A stretch of DNA of 35,100 nucleotides from an uncultured Chitinophagaceae bacterium (GTDB lineage Bacteria > Bacteroidota > Bacteroidia > Chitinophagales > Chitinophagaceae), in the NCBI GenBank assembly GCA_946885665.1, contig CAMPGT010000009.1, forward strand, positions 1 through 35,100. The letters are read 5' to 3'. Position 1 is the first letter of the stretch. Each line of letters begins with the position of its first letter. Below the pieces are notes generated by a model. That model made no database searches, was not told the DNA's origin, and saw nothing but the letters and a program-made list of their open reading frames with translations. Position numbers and translations under genes: made by a program. Below are positions 1 to 7,388 of the stretch, one piece after another.

Positions 1-227
1 CCACTGCCTCCCTCCACCCGACATCCGGCTATCCCCCTCTGGAGGGGGTGGTCCCGACGAAGGAGGGACCGGGGGAGGACCCGCCAGCGGGGATGCGTGT
101 GCCCGCTGACCTCTCCCCTTTGCCTATTGCCATTCCCCACTGCCTCCCTCCACCCGACATCCGGCTATCCCCCTCTGGAGGGGGTGGTCCCCACGAAGGA
201 GGGACCGGGGGAGGACCCGCCAGCGGG
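1..227. repeat. Tandem GC-rich intergenic repeat, two copies at 136-bp period
   Basis: Positions 1-91 and 137-227 are the same 91-bp unit with one difference that I can find (G at 56, C at 192). The first copy touches the window edge, so more copies may lie outside. Each unit contains nested inverted repeats: a CCCCTC/GAGGGG pair around positions 33-48, and a GGTCCC/GGGACC pair around 50-70. The 45-bp spacer between copies includes short TTGCC-type words. Short ORFs over the repeat on both strands are compositional artefacts. The motif CCCGCCAGCGGGG also occurs in the patch near 25747, so this looks like a dispersed repeat family. Confidence 0.85.
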
Positions 228-383
228 AAACCAGCATTCGCCGCGGAAATCTTTCCCAACTTCATATTTCCTTCCTTTTTTGGGAACACGCAATCAATTG
301 TAGACTTCCCAGTAAGCTGGTAATCAACACTCTGCATTCTGGCCCCTGTTTCGTATATAGACTGGCACGTAAACACAATCCCT
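228..383. other. Intergenic leader of the T9SS cargo gene
   Basis: This stretch between the tandem repeat and the first gene shows no convincing ORF. It must hold the promoter of the gene at 384 if that gene is transcribed alone, but I found no good TAnnTTTG element and no strong ribosome-binding site. Confidence 0.4.
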
Positions 384-1658
384 ATGAAACGTGCAATTCA
401 ACTTACCATCGCCCTTATCCTGACAGCCACAATGTCAAACGCTCAATCAGTGTTCACAGTAACCCAGAACCTGGTGATGAGCACAGGCCTGTTTGATGAC
501 ACTTATTCTAATTATGTCATCAACATCCAGAATGGCGCTACGCTGACCATCAACATGAATGTCAACTTCAGGAACACCACCATCAATGGTGGCACCATCG
601 TAGTAAATAAGGACCTCCGGTTCACCACTTCCAGCACCCTGAATAATGTGAACGTAAAAGTTTACGGTACCGGCGCACTGGAAAATTCACAAACGCTGAC
701 CGTTAAAAACTCAGACATCAATTTTTATAATAGCTCGAAGGCGAATCTGGCCGGCACGCTCGACATGACGAATAGCCGCATCAAACTGAACGATAATTCA
801 TCTTTCAGCCTTTCGTGGGGAACGCTTAACCTGAGAAGTTTAAGCTCGATCACAATCGGCGACGGTACCACCAGCAGCACTGCAAGCGCTAATTTTGGAA
901 TATCCAGCATAAATGAATACGACAACTCGTACATCACTTTAGCGAACTACAACAACTCATACGAAAACCTGTTAGGCTATAAAGTAGCAGACCAAAACAA
1001 GACCATTAACACGTACAATAACCATTTAAACTGCGGCACTCCCGGAAAAAATTCATGTTCGTTCTTTGGCGTGTACGGTCCCGCTACGCTCGGTACAGGC
1101 GGATTGAGCGGCTCAGCGATTCTGCCGGTAAAACTGACCTCTTTCGGAGTTAAGTCATCTGATTACTTTGTAGATATCACGTGGACAACTGCTACTGAAA
1201 TGAACGCGAAAAAATTTGAGATCGAGCGCAGTTATGACGGACAAATGTGGGGAACCGCCGGAACTGTTGTCGCTAACGGTAACACATCACGTGAGTCTGC
1301 TTACGCCTTCAGGGATGATTTGAAAGTAGGTGGAAAGGTGCAGTACCGGCTCAAGATGATCGACCAGGACGGAAGCTTCGTTTACTCGCCCATCCGCACG
1401 GTTAATGCCATTGGAAAAGTGGACATGAATATTTATCCTAACCCCGCCGCGACATATGTGATGATCAACACGCGTAATGGTTCGGACGACAAGCTGACGA
1501 TCCAGTTGATCAACCACACCGGACAAATCGTAAAGCAGGTAAAGGGAAATGGCAACACTGTTCTGTCAGTGAGCGATATGACTGCCGGCAACTACTTTGT
1601 AAGAGTGTTGAATACGAACAGCGCACCGCAGACCTTTAAATTATTGATCAGGAAATAA
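384..1658 (+). CDS. Secreted protein with T9SS type A C-terminal sorting domain
   Basis: This 424-residue protein starts with a Sec signal peptide (about residues 1-20, cleavage near SNA-Q). Residues 25-240 are rich in Asn, Thr and Ser with repeated short strands, as in a beta-helix or other repetitive beta fold. A segment beginning LPVKLTSF (about 247) leads into a fibronectin-like linker with the pattern WTTATEMNAKKFEIERS, common in Bacteroidota type IX cargo. The C-terminal domain starts at the YPNP motif (about residue 351) and ends in KLLIRK, typical of a type A sorting tail. It is therefore expected to cross the outer membrane by T9SS and be surface-attached or released. No catalytic motif is visible in the body, so its target is unknown. 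A strong terminator lies about 280 bp downstream. Confidence 0.88.
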   Translation: MKRAIQLTIALILTATMSNAQSVFTVTQNLVMSTGLFDDTYSNYVINIQNGATLTINMNVNFRNTTINGGTIVVNKDLRFTTSSTLNNVNVKVYGTGALENSQTLTVKNSDINFYNSSKANLAGTLDMTNSRIKLNDNSSFSLSWGTLNLRSLSSITIGDGTTSSTASANFGISSINEYDNSYITLANYNNSYENLLGYKVADQNKTINTYNNHLNCGTPGKNSCSFFGVYGPATLGTGGLSGSAILPVKLTSFGVKSSDYFVDITWTTATEMNAKKFEIERSYDGQMWGTAGTVVANGNTSRESAYAFRDDLKVGGKVQYRLKMIDQDGSFVYSPIRTVNAIGKVDMNIYPNPAATYVMINTRNGSDDKLTIQLINHTGQIVKQVKGNGNTVLSVSDMTAGNYFVRVLNTNSAPQTFKLLIRK

Positions 1659-1687
1659 ATCAATTATTGTTCATCAAAATCAACCCT

Positions 1688-1849
1688 ATGTTACAGAACT
1701 TTCTTCCAGCTCCCATCCTCATGCCAAAAGAAACATTCGAAGTGCTCCGGCGAATTTTTACGGGCCAGAAACAACTGCAACCGGCGATCCCTCCACATTC
1801 CGGTTCCCGTGCCTCAGAGGATACCGGTTCATACCATTCAAAAAAATAA
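1688..1849 (+). CDS. Small hypothetical ORF, doubtful
   Basis: An ATG-started ORF of 53 codons follows the T9SS gene on the same strand, and a TTG at 1667 would extend it by 7. It has no recognisable domain, signal peptide or membrane segment and ends in a charged, Ser-rich tail. In its favour, it lies between a gene and a strong co-directional terminator, so it is probably transcribed. Against it, no ribosome-binding site is clear and the protein resembles nothing I know. It could simply be the 3' untranslated region of the upstream gene. Confidence 0.22.
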   Translation: MLQNFLPAPILMPKETFEVLRRIFTGQKQLQPAIPPHSGSRASEDTGSYHSKK

Positions 1850-1939
1850 TAACATCAGAACACCAGGCGCGCAGTTTTTTCGAGTTACCGGCGTCTGAAA
1901 GACAAATATGGGCTTCCCATAAGACCATTAAACCTTGGG

Positions 1940-1969
1940 CGGGGGATATCGATCTCCCGTTCTTTTTTT
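1940..1969 (+). terminator. Rho-independent terminator, + strand
   Basis: An 8-bp stem (CGGGGGAT/ATCTCCCG, one G-U wobble) closes a 4-base loop ATCG at 1940-1959 and is followed at once by TTCTTTTTTT. The orientation fits transcripts from the T9SS gene at 384. It sits against the stop codon of the minus-strand SDR gene and separates the two transcription units. Confidence 0.8.
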
Positions 1970-2660
1970 ATCCCGCATTATTGTACACTTTGATCACCGG
2001 TTCGCGCCATGCGCTCGCCGCCTCCGAACACAGGATCTCCATGGTTTCAGCAAGCTGTTCCGGCTTCACCCATTTTGAAAAATCGGCATTAGGCATGCTC
2101 TTCCTGTTGGCATCCGTATCGATTGTGCTGGGCACAACAACGTTCGTTACAAGGTTCGTACCCTTCGCCTCTTCATTCAATATCGCCGCAAGCTGAAATA
2201 CCAATGACTTGCTCAGGGCATATGCCAGCGACTTCCCTCCTTTCTTCGGTACCAAGGCCGGCTCCGAACCGATCATTACAATCCGGCCTTCGTTCTTTTC
2301 TTTAAAATGAGGATACACGCTTTTGATGACATTATAGGCCGTTTCAAAATTCAACGAGATCTGCTGCCTGATAACATCGACGCCTGTACCGGCAATATCG
2401 CCACCGGTATATCCCCCTGCAATGAGCAGGCACGCGTGTATCTGTCCGCTTTCCTGTATTGCCTGCTGCACCAGGTCGCTTACTTTTCCCGCATCTGCAA
2501 GGTCAACGGCCACATATTTCAATGCAGGATATCCGCTCAATTTGTGCCTGTCGTTCGCATCATGTATGAATGCTGTTACGCTGTATCCTTTCTCCAAAAA
2601 ATACTTTACCGTAGCTGTTCCAAGGAATCCCGACGCTCCGGTGATGATCACATTCTTCAT
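1968..2660 (-). CDS. Short-chain dehydrogenase/reductase (SDR family)
   Basis: This 230-residue protein is a classical SDR NAD(P)-dependent oxidoreductase. The nucleotide-binding motif TGASGFLG is at residues 7-14. The catalytic set is Ser132 (in MIGSE), Tyr147 and Lys151 (YALSK). Its length is normal for a single-domain Rossmann SDR, and it lacks a signal peptide, so it should be cytoplasmic. The substrate cannot be read from sequence. It is the last gene of the long minus-strand run, 21 bp after zwf, and may be co-transcribed with the pentose phosphate genes. No paired gnd gene is present here. Confidence 0.88.
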   Translation of the reverse strand: MKNVIITGASGFLGTATVKYFLEKGYSVTAFIHDANDRHKLSGYPALKYVAVDLADAGKVSDLVQQAIQESGQIHACLLIAGGYTGGDIAGTGVDVIRQQISLNFETAYNVIKSVYPHFKEKNEGRIVMIGSEPALVPKKGGKSLAYALSKSLVFQLAAILNEEAKGTNLVTNVVVPSTIDTDANRKSMPNADFSKWVKPEQLAETMEILCSEAASAWREPVIKVYNNAG

Positions 2661-2681
2661 CGTAAAAAATTTTATACTTTA

Positions 2682-4190
2682 TCACTTCCCGTTTAGCGGG
2701 AGGTTGAACCAGTGAAAACCATCTTCTGCAATTAATCCTTCTGCCAGTTCAGGCCCCCATGAACCGGCCGCGTAGTTAGGAAAGCTGAGCGAAGGCTTGT
2801 TTTCCCAGGCATGTATAACGGGCATCAGCAGTTCCCATGCGGCCTCCACCTGGTCGCCACGCATGAAGAGTGTCTGGTCGCCGAGCATGATATCCAGCAG
2901 CAGCGTTTCATATGCTTCGGGGGTATAACTCGAGTAAGTGGTGCGGTAATCAAACAGCATGTTCACGGTGTTCAGCAGCATGTCGAGCCCTGGTCTTTTT
3001 CCCTGCACCTGCAGGTTGATGCTCATTTCGGGTTGAATGCTGATGACAAGCCTGTTTTGCTGCCAGCTTTCCACCGCCTCTGCCGGGAACACCACATGCG
3101 GAAGATCCTTGAACTGAATGGTGATCAGCGATGCCGAGTGGTTGAGCCTTTTTCCCGTGCGCACATAGAAGGGAACGCCGTGCCAACGCCAATTGTCGAT
3201 ATGAAATTTTATGGCTGAGAAAGTTTCGGTCGAAGAGTTTTCCTTCACTCCCTTTTCTTCCCTGTAGGCGGGCACTTCCTTTCCTTCAATCCAACCTTTT
3301 CCGTATTGTCCGCGTACCACAAGCTTGCGAATAGTTTCGGGGGTAAACCTTCTCATAGCGTGCAGCACATCAACTTTCCTGCTGTGCACTTCGGAGGCGT
3401 TGAAATTGTTAGGCGGCTCCATCGCCACGAGGCACAGCAACTGCAGCACGTGATTCTGGACCATGTCTCTCAGCGAACCCGCCGTTTCATAATATTCACC
3501 CCTGCCTTCCATCCCTAGCTGCTCCGTCACCGATATCTGTATGTGCTCGATGTAGTTGCGGTTCCACAAAGGCTCGAGTATGGCATTCGCAAAACGGAAC
3601 GCGAGAATGTTTTGCACCGTTTCCTTGCCGAGATAATGGTCGATCCGGTAGATCTGCTCTTCCGTGAAGTGTTCATTAAGCAGGCGGTTAAGTTCCTGTG
3701 CCGATGTGAGGTCGCGGCCAAAAGGCTTTTCGATAACGATGCGGCAATGTTTTCGCTGTTCCGATATCTTGTTCTTTGATATGTTGGTAGCGATAACCGG
3801 AAACAGCGCAGGCGACACGGCGAGATAATGTATGACATATGCCGGCGATTTGCACTCTTCCTCAAACTCCCTGACCTTGTCACAGATTGCCGCATACGAT
3901 GCATGGTCGCTAAAATTCGCCGGCTCGTAGAACACGTGCTCCGAAAATGCTTTCCATTTATCTTCGGGTGCGGTACCCGTTCTTGAAAACTTATTGACGC
4001 CTTCGAGCAGCCGGTTTCTTAAATCATCGTTTGTGATCACGGAACGCCCGGAACCGATGATGCGAAATTTCTCGGGCATCCAGTTATCCTGGTACAGATT
4101 GAACAATGCAGGTGCGAGTTTGCGCCAGCATAAATCGCCGGTGGCACCGTATATGATGAAAATTGTCGGTTGTGATTTTATCGGTTTCAA
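2682..4190 (-). CDS. zwf: Glucose-6-phosphate 1-dehydrogenase
   Basis: Zwf oxidises glucose 6-phosphate to 6-phosphogluconolactone with NAD(P)+, the entry step of the oxidative pentose phosphate pathway. The 502-residue protein has the N-terminal nucleotide-binding motif [11 protein letters not shown] (15-25), the EKPFGRD motif (about 154-160) and the active-site signature RIDHYLGKE (182-190) with the substrate-binding Lys and catalytic His. The length is standard. The start appears to be TTG at 4190: the next in-frame Met (residue 38) would remove the cofactor-binding motif. It follows rpiB by 20 bp and precedes the SDR gene by 21 bp, so the three probably form one transcript. Neither pgl nor gnd is in this window. 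Confidence 0.96.
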   Translation of the reverse strand: MKPIKSQPTIFIIYGATGDLCWRKLAPALFNLYQDNWMPEKFRIIGSGRSVITNDDLRNRLLEGVNKFSRTGTAPEDKWKAFSEHVFYEPANFSDHASYAAICDKVREFEEECKSPAYVIHYLAVSPALFPVIATNISKNKISEQRKHCRIVIEKPFGRDLTSAQELNRLLNEHFTEEQIYRIDHYLGKETVQNILAFRFANAILEPLWNRNYIEHIQISVTEQLGMEGRGEYYETAGSLRDMVQNHVLQLLCLVAMEPPNNFNASEVHSRKVDVLHAMRRFTPETIRKLVVRGQYGKGWIEGKEVPAYREEKGVKENSSTETFSAIKFHIDNWRWHGVPFYVRTGKRLNHSASLITIQFKDLPHVVFPAEAVESWQQNRLVISIQPEMSINLQVQGKRPGLDMLLNTVNMLFDYRTTYSSYTPEAYETLLLDIMLGDQTLFMRGDQVEAAWELLMPVIHAWENKPSLSFPNYAAGSWGPELAEGLIAEDGFHWFNLPLNGK

Positions 4191-4210
4191 AATAGATCGG
4201 TAATTGGTGA

Positions 4211-4669
4211 TTAAATATTTCCTTTCCGTTGTTCGAGCGCTTCAATTTTCCTGAGGCGTCGCGCATACTTTTCTCCACCCGAATATTCAGCGCCGAGAAA
4301 AGTTTTTACAAGATCCTTCGCCAGTGCAAAACCGGTAATTCTGCCGCCGAGGCAAATAATATTCATATCATCGTCTTCCACGCCCTGGTGCGCAGAAAAA
4401 TAGTCGGTGATGAGGCATGCCCTTGCACCGGCGATCTTGTTTGCAGCAATGGCTGCGCCCACGCCACTGCCGCAAACCGCTACGCCCCGCTGCACCTGCT
4501 TTGTTGCCACTGCGGTGGCCAGCGGTACCACATAATCGGGATAATCGTCCAGGTCATCTCTTTCAAATGCACCGAAGTCGATCACCTGGTGCCCCAGCGA
4601 AATGAGATAAGGTTGTATGATCTGCTTCAGGTCGTATCCGCCGTGATCCGTCGCAATGCCAACAATCAT
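4211..4669 (-). CDS. rpiB: Ribose-5-phosphate isomerase B (RpiB/LacA/LacB family)
   Basis: The 152-residue protein matches the RpiB/LacAB sugar-phosphate isomerase family, which interconverts ribose 5-phosphate and ribulose 5-phosphate, and in some members allose or galactose phosphates. It begins with the family pattern [12 protein letters not shown] (Asp8, His9). The catalytic-Cys loop CGSGVG is at 66-71, and His94 lies in [12 protein letters not shown], followed by CLGGR. The DHGG and AHQGVEDDD variants differ from E. coli RpiB, so a non-ribose aldose phosphate cannot be excluded. The last 20 residues form a charged tail. It lies 43 bp downstream of the GT22 gene and 20 bp upstream of zwf, which fits a non-oxidative plus oxidative pentose phosphate role. 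Confidence 0.9.
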   Translation of the reverse strand: MIVGIATDHGGYDLKQIIQPYLISLGHQVIDFGAFERDDLDDYPDYVVPLATAVATKQVQRGVAVCGSGVGAAIAANKIAGARACLITDYFSAHQGVEDDDMNIICLGGRITGFALAKDLVKTFLGAEYSGGEKYARRLRKIEALEQRKGNI

Positions 4670-4712
4670 AAGCTTTCGTTTTTAAAATTTACTGCGTCCA
4701 GCATGGTTAAAG

Positions 4713-6230
4713 TTAAAAGTTAGTTTCAACTTTTTTGTACAAAACCCAAATCTCATTGATGGTGTTCACATTTTTCGCGTGCAGCAATTCATTGACACCC
4801 CATAAAAGATCTGAAGAATGCATCACCGGCTGCAAGCCCATCTTTTCCAGTTCCGCCTTATGCTCTTTGATGTCGTTGTAAGTTGCACTCACGTACGCTC
4901 CTGCGGGAAGATGTCGAAGGGTATCCGTGTTCGTCACTTTCGCAAGCGTGATATTTTCTGCGCCGCTTTTGTAGAACATCATCGGCGAACCGTTGGGCGT
5001 TTCAAACGGGGTTTGACCGAGGCAATACAGTGTTACAGGTTCATTTTCGAAGCGGTTCTTCAGCAAATAGGAAAACCGGATGGTTTGCGAGTAAGGCACC
5101 ACGCTGAAAATAATCACAAACAGCGTATTCAGTACAATGGTAAACACCAGTAATCCTTTCAGAATATGCCTTACCCATTTTTTGGTATGAGTATAGAAAT
5201 GCTGAAGGTCGGCGATACCCCAGCCTATCACCAACGGTAACGCGTTAAAAATGGGAAACAGGAATCTTTCTTCTTTGTGTCCAACAAAGCAATGCGCAAT
5301 AATAAACAGCATCACAGAAAGGAACACCGGGTTCCTGTACTTGCTGAAAAACGCTTTGATGCTGTAATAAAAAAAGACAATGCTGAACAACGGCGCCGGC
5401 GCCACCAGCAGAATGAGGCCGATGTAGCGCATAAAGCTGGAGGTGCCGAACTGCGATGCCCTGCCCTCGTTGATATTAACATGAAAATAGGCGTAGGGCG
5501 TTACCACCCATTCTTTGTAAAATGCAAAGTCGAGGTAAGTGTTCAGCGCTGCGCCGATAATGAACCCTGCAAGCATCGGCAAAATAGCCCGGTAATTTTT
5601 CTGGAAGAAGAGGAGCCAAATGGCGAAGCCTGCCATTGCCGCCGCCATCTGGAAACGAAAATAAAATGCGAGGCTGAACAAAAATCCGATTGCAACGGGA
5701 AAGAGAAAGCCTTTCCACGCGTCCTTTTTCTTTTCATATAAAAGCAATGTTCCGAAGAAGAACACCGATGAAACCATTTCGGAGCTGAACAATGTGCGGG
5801 TGTAAGGAAGGCACCACGAAAAATTCACCAGCAGCAATACATAAAAAAGAATTTGCGCCCGCTCCTTTTTAAAATAATGAATGGCGAGCAGGTTAAATAC
5901 GGCAAACATGCCGAGACCGAGAAGGATGCGCAACAGGGTAAGCTGTGCGTACGGATCGTGAAGCCCGATGAAATTGCAAGCCAGGTGATAGGCAGAAAAA
6001 ATATGCACCTGCAGCGTGGGCCGTACAAAATGCTGCATCTCCCAAACATATGCCGCTCCACTTGGCTCGTTCAGCTGATGCATCGAAAATTCAATGATCT
6101 GGAAGTGCTGGTCGGCGCTGGAAGTGCCGATGGCCGTGATGCTGGTGGCGAGTTGAATGATCAACCCGCCCAGCAGCACCCATTTGAGGCGCGGATCGGA
6201 TTGAATGGCCTGTCTTGATTCGTGTAGCAT
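4713..6230 (-). CDS. GT22-type (Alg9/PIG-B-like) polyprenyl-phosphate mannosyltransferase
   Basis: This 505-residue integral membrane protein has about ten hydrophobic segments between residues 17 and 375, followed by a soluble C-terminal region. The pattern HKEERFLFP at 318-326 is a hallmark of GT22, the family of eukaryotic Alg9, Alg12 and PIG-B, which use dolichol-phosphate-mannose. The N-terminal loop SADQHFQ (38-44) matches the family's acidic HPDE-type loop in position but reads ADQ, so the first acidic position is changed. GT-C enzymes transfer sugars from lipid-linked donors on the periplasmic face. The gene follows the GT4-like gene by 23 bp and precedes rpiB by 43 bp. Its stop codon lies in a short GTTAAAAGTTAG run resembling repeat words at 25661. 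Donor and acceptor are unknown. Confidence 0.75.
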   Translation of the reverse strand: MLHESRQAIQSDPRLKWVLLGGLIIQLATSITAIGTSSADQHFQIIEFSMHQLNEPSGAAYVWEMQHFVRPTLQVHIFSAYHLACNFIGLHDPYAQLTLLRILLGLGMFAVFNLLAIHYFKKERAQILFYVLLLVNFSWCLPYTRTLFSSEMVSSVFFFGTLLLYEKKKDAWKGFLFPVAIGFLFSLAFYFRFQMAAAMAGFAIWLLFFQKNYRAILPMLAGFIIGAALNTYLDFAFYKEWVVTPYAYFHVNINEGRASQFGTSSFMRYIGLILLVAPAPLFSIVFFYYSIKAFFSKYRNPVFLSVMLFIIAHCFVGHKEERFLFPIFNALPLVIGWGIADLQHFYTHTKKWVRHILKGLLVFTIVLNTLFVIIFSVVPYSQTIRFSYLLKNRFENEPVTLYCLGQTPFETPNGSPMMFYKSGAENITLAKVTNTDTLRHLPAGAYVSATYNDIKEHKAELEKMGLQPVMHSSDLLWGVNELLHAKNVNTINEIWVLYKKVETNF

Positions 6231-6253
6231 GTTGGCAAATGTAAAGCGCCCGG

Positions 6254-7372
6254 CTAATTAAATAATCCCCCGTTTGCCTTTCTGATCTTTTCAGGTGTGT
6301 AGTTGCTGCCGCAGGCAAGCGCCCGCGCCTGGATGTTTTCATATTCAGCAGGCACGGCAACGAGATGAAGAAGGTAGTCCAGCATTTCGTTTACTTGATC
6401 ATACCGAAAGCAGGCCGCTTCAACGTTTGCAGGAAGCGAAAGCGTTCGCGGAAATATCGCGGGCCTCGCATACCGTATCATGTCGTAAAGATTTCCGGTT
6501 GACTTGCTAATACCATACACTTCAGGTATGCCGTCGTGCGAAATACTATTATGCGTAGTGGGGGCAAATACAAAATGGGCCGACCGCATTTGCCGGTCGA
6601 ACTCGGCCTGGTCCACGATTGCCGTGTAAAATTTTATTTTGGTTATACCGTTGTTGTACTGCCGTGCCTTTTCGATCACCTGGCGTCCATCTTCTCCGGC
6701 CGCGCTGCCGAGCAAGGTGATCTCAAGCGCAAGCCCTGCTGCTTCGGCAAGGTCAAGCAAGCCGAAAACCTGCCGGTAATCCCTGCGGCTGTACTCCACG
6801 GTACCCGGCACAACCAGTTTGACCGGCTGCGCGATGGGAAGCACCCGCTGGTTGCCCTCATATATTCCGCCGGGTAAATGGTGAATGATTTTATTTTTTG
6901 TTTTTTGTCGCAGCGCAGCAACCATGGGTTCGGCGATGACATTCAATTCCTTTATGCGCCCCAGCAATAATTTCTTTCCGGCCCAGCGCACTGCGTTTCG
7001 CCATCCCGGCCTCAGCCGGTCATCACAAAGTGAGTTGATGTCGTGTACCGTTAGGATGCAGCGCATGGATGGAAGTCTCTTCAGCCACAACGCGTGCAAC
7101 TGGTAATTATGTGCCACCGTTCCCAACAGTAATAGGTCGGGCGCGCGCAAGCGAAATCCCGCATACATCCTCCCGATAAAGTTACGGTTTGTTTCCTCGG
7201 CTCCCTGTATCACCCATCTGTATTTCTCTTTCGGCTCGCCGAGCAATTCATCAAGCCTTTCGGCTGTTTGCGCGTCGGCAAATATGGTGATGTGATTGCC
7301 CGGAAGGTCGAATAACCGGATCAGCGTGTATGCCGTTTCAAAATGTCCCGATTCATAAATCGCCAATTGCAT
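6254..7372 (-). CDS. GT4-like glycosyltransferase (GT-B fold)
   Basis: I chose the ATG at 7372, giving 372 residues starting MQLAIYESGHFETA, because the frame extension to 7450 would overlap the GH172 gene and adds a non-conserved leader. The N-terminal half is Rossmann-like, with an early LTVHDINSLC segment. The C-terminal half contains SHDGIPEVYGISKSTGNLYD, which resembles the GT4 donor-binding loop (Glu and Gly followed by a helix and an AxPAI strand). No signal peptide or membrane segment is seen, so it probably works in the cytoplasm or at the inner membrane face. It is 16 bp after GH172 and 23 bp before the GT22 gene, and the two transferases may act in one glycan pathway. Sugar specificity cannot be read. 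The family assignment is by pattern only. Confidence 0.62.
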   Translation of the reverse strand: MQLAIYESGHFETAYTLIRLFDLPGNHITIFADAQTAERLDELLGEPKEKYRWVIQGAEETNRNFIGRMYAGFRLRAPDLLLLGTVAHNYQLHALWLKRLPSMRCILTVHDINSLCDDRLRPGWRNAVRWAGKKLLLGRIKELNVIAEPMVAALRQKTKNKIIHHLPGGIYEGNQRVLPIAQPVKLVVPGTVEYSRRDYRQVFGLLDLAEAAGLALEITLLGSAAGEDGRQVIEKARQYNNGITKIKFYTAIVDQAEFDRQMRSAHFVFAPTTHNSISHDGIPEVYGISKSTGNLYDMIRYARPAIFPRTLSLPANVEAACFRYDQVNEMLDYLLHLVAVPAEYENIQARALACGSNYTPEKIRKANGGLFN

Positions 7373-7388
7373 TGTCAGATGGGTTTCG

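Noticed and set aside
1..227. CRISPR array
   Set aside because: Only two long units with a long period and no short, evenly spaced repeats or cas genes. The patch at 25661 also lacks unique spacers.
48..376. Several overlapping short ORFs on both strands
   Set aside because: They lie on the GC-rich tandem repeat, have Pro/Gly-rich compositionally biased products and no start signals.
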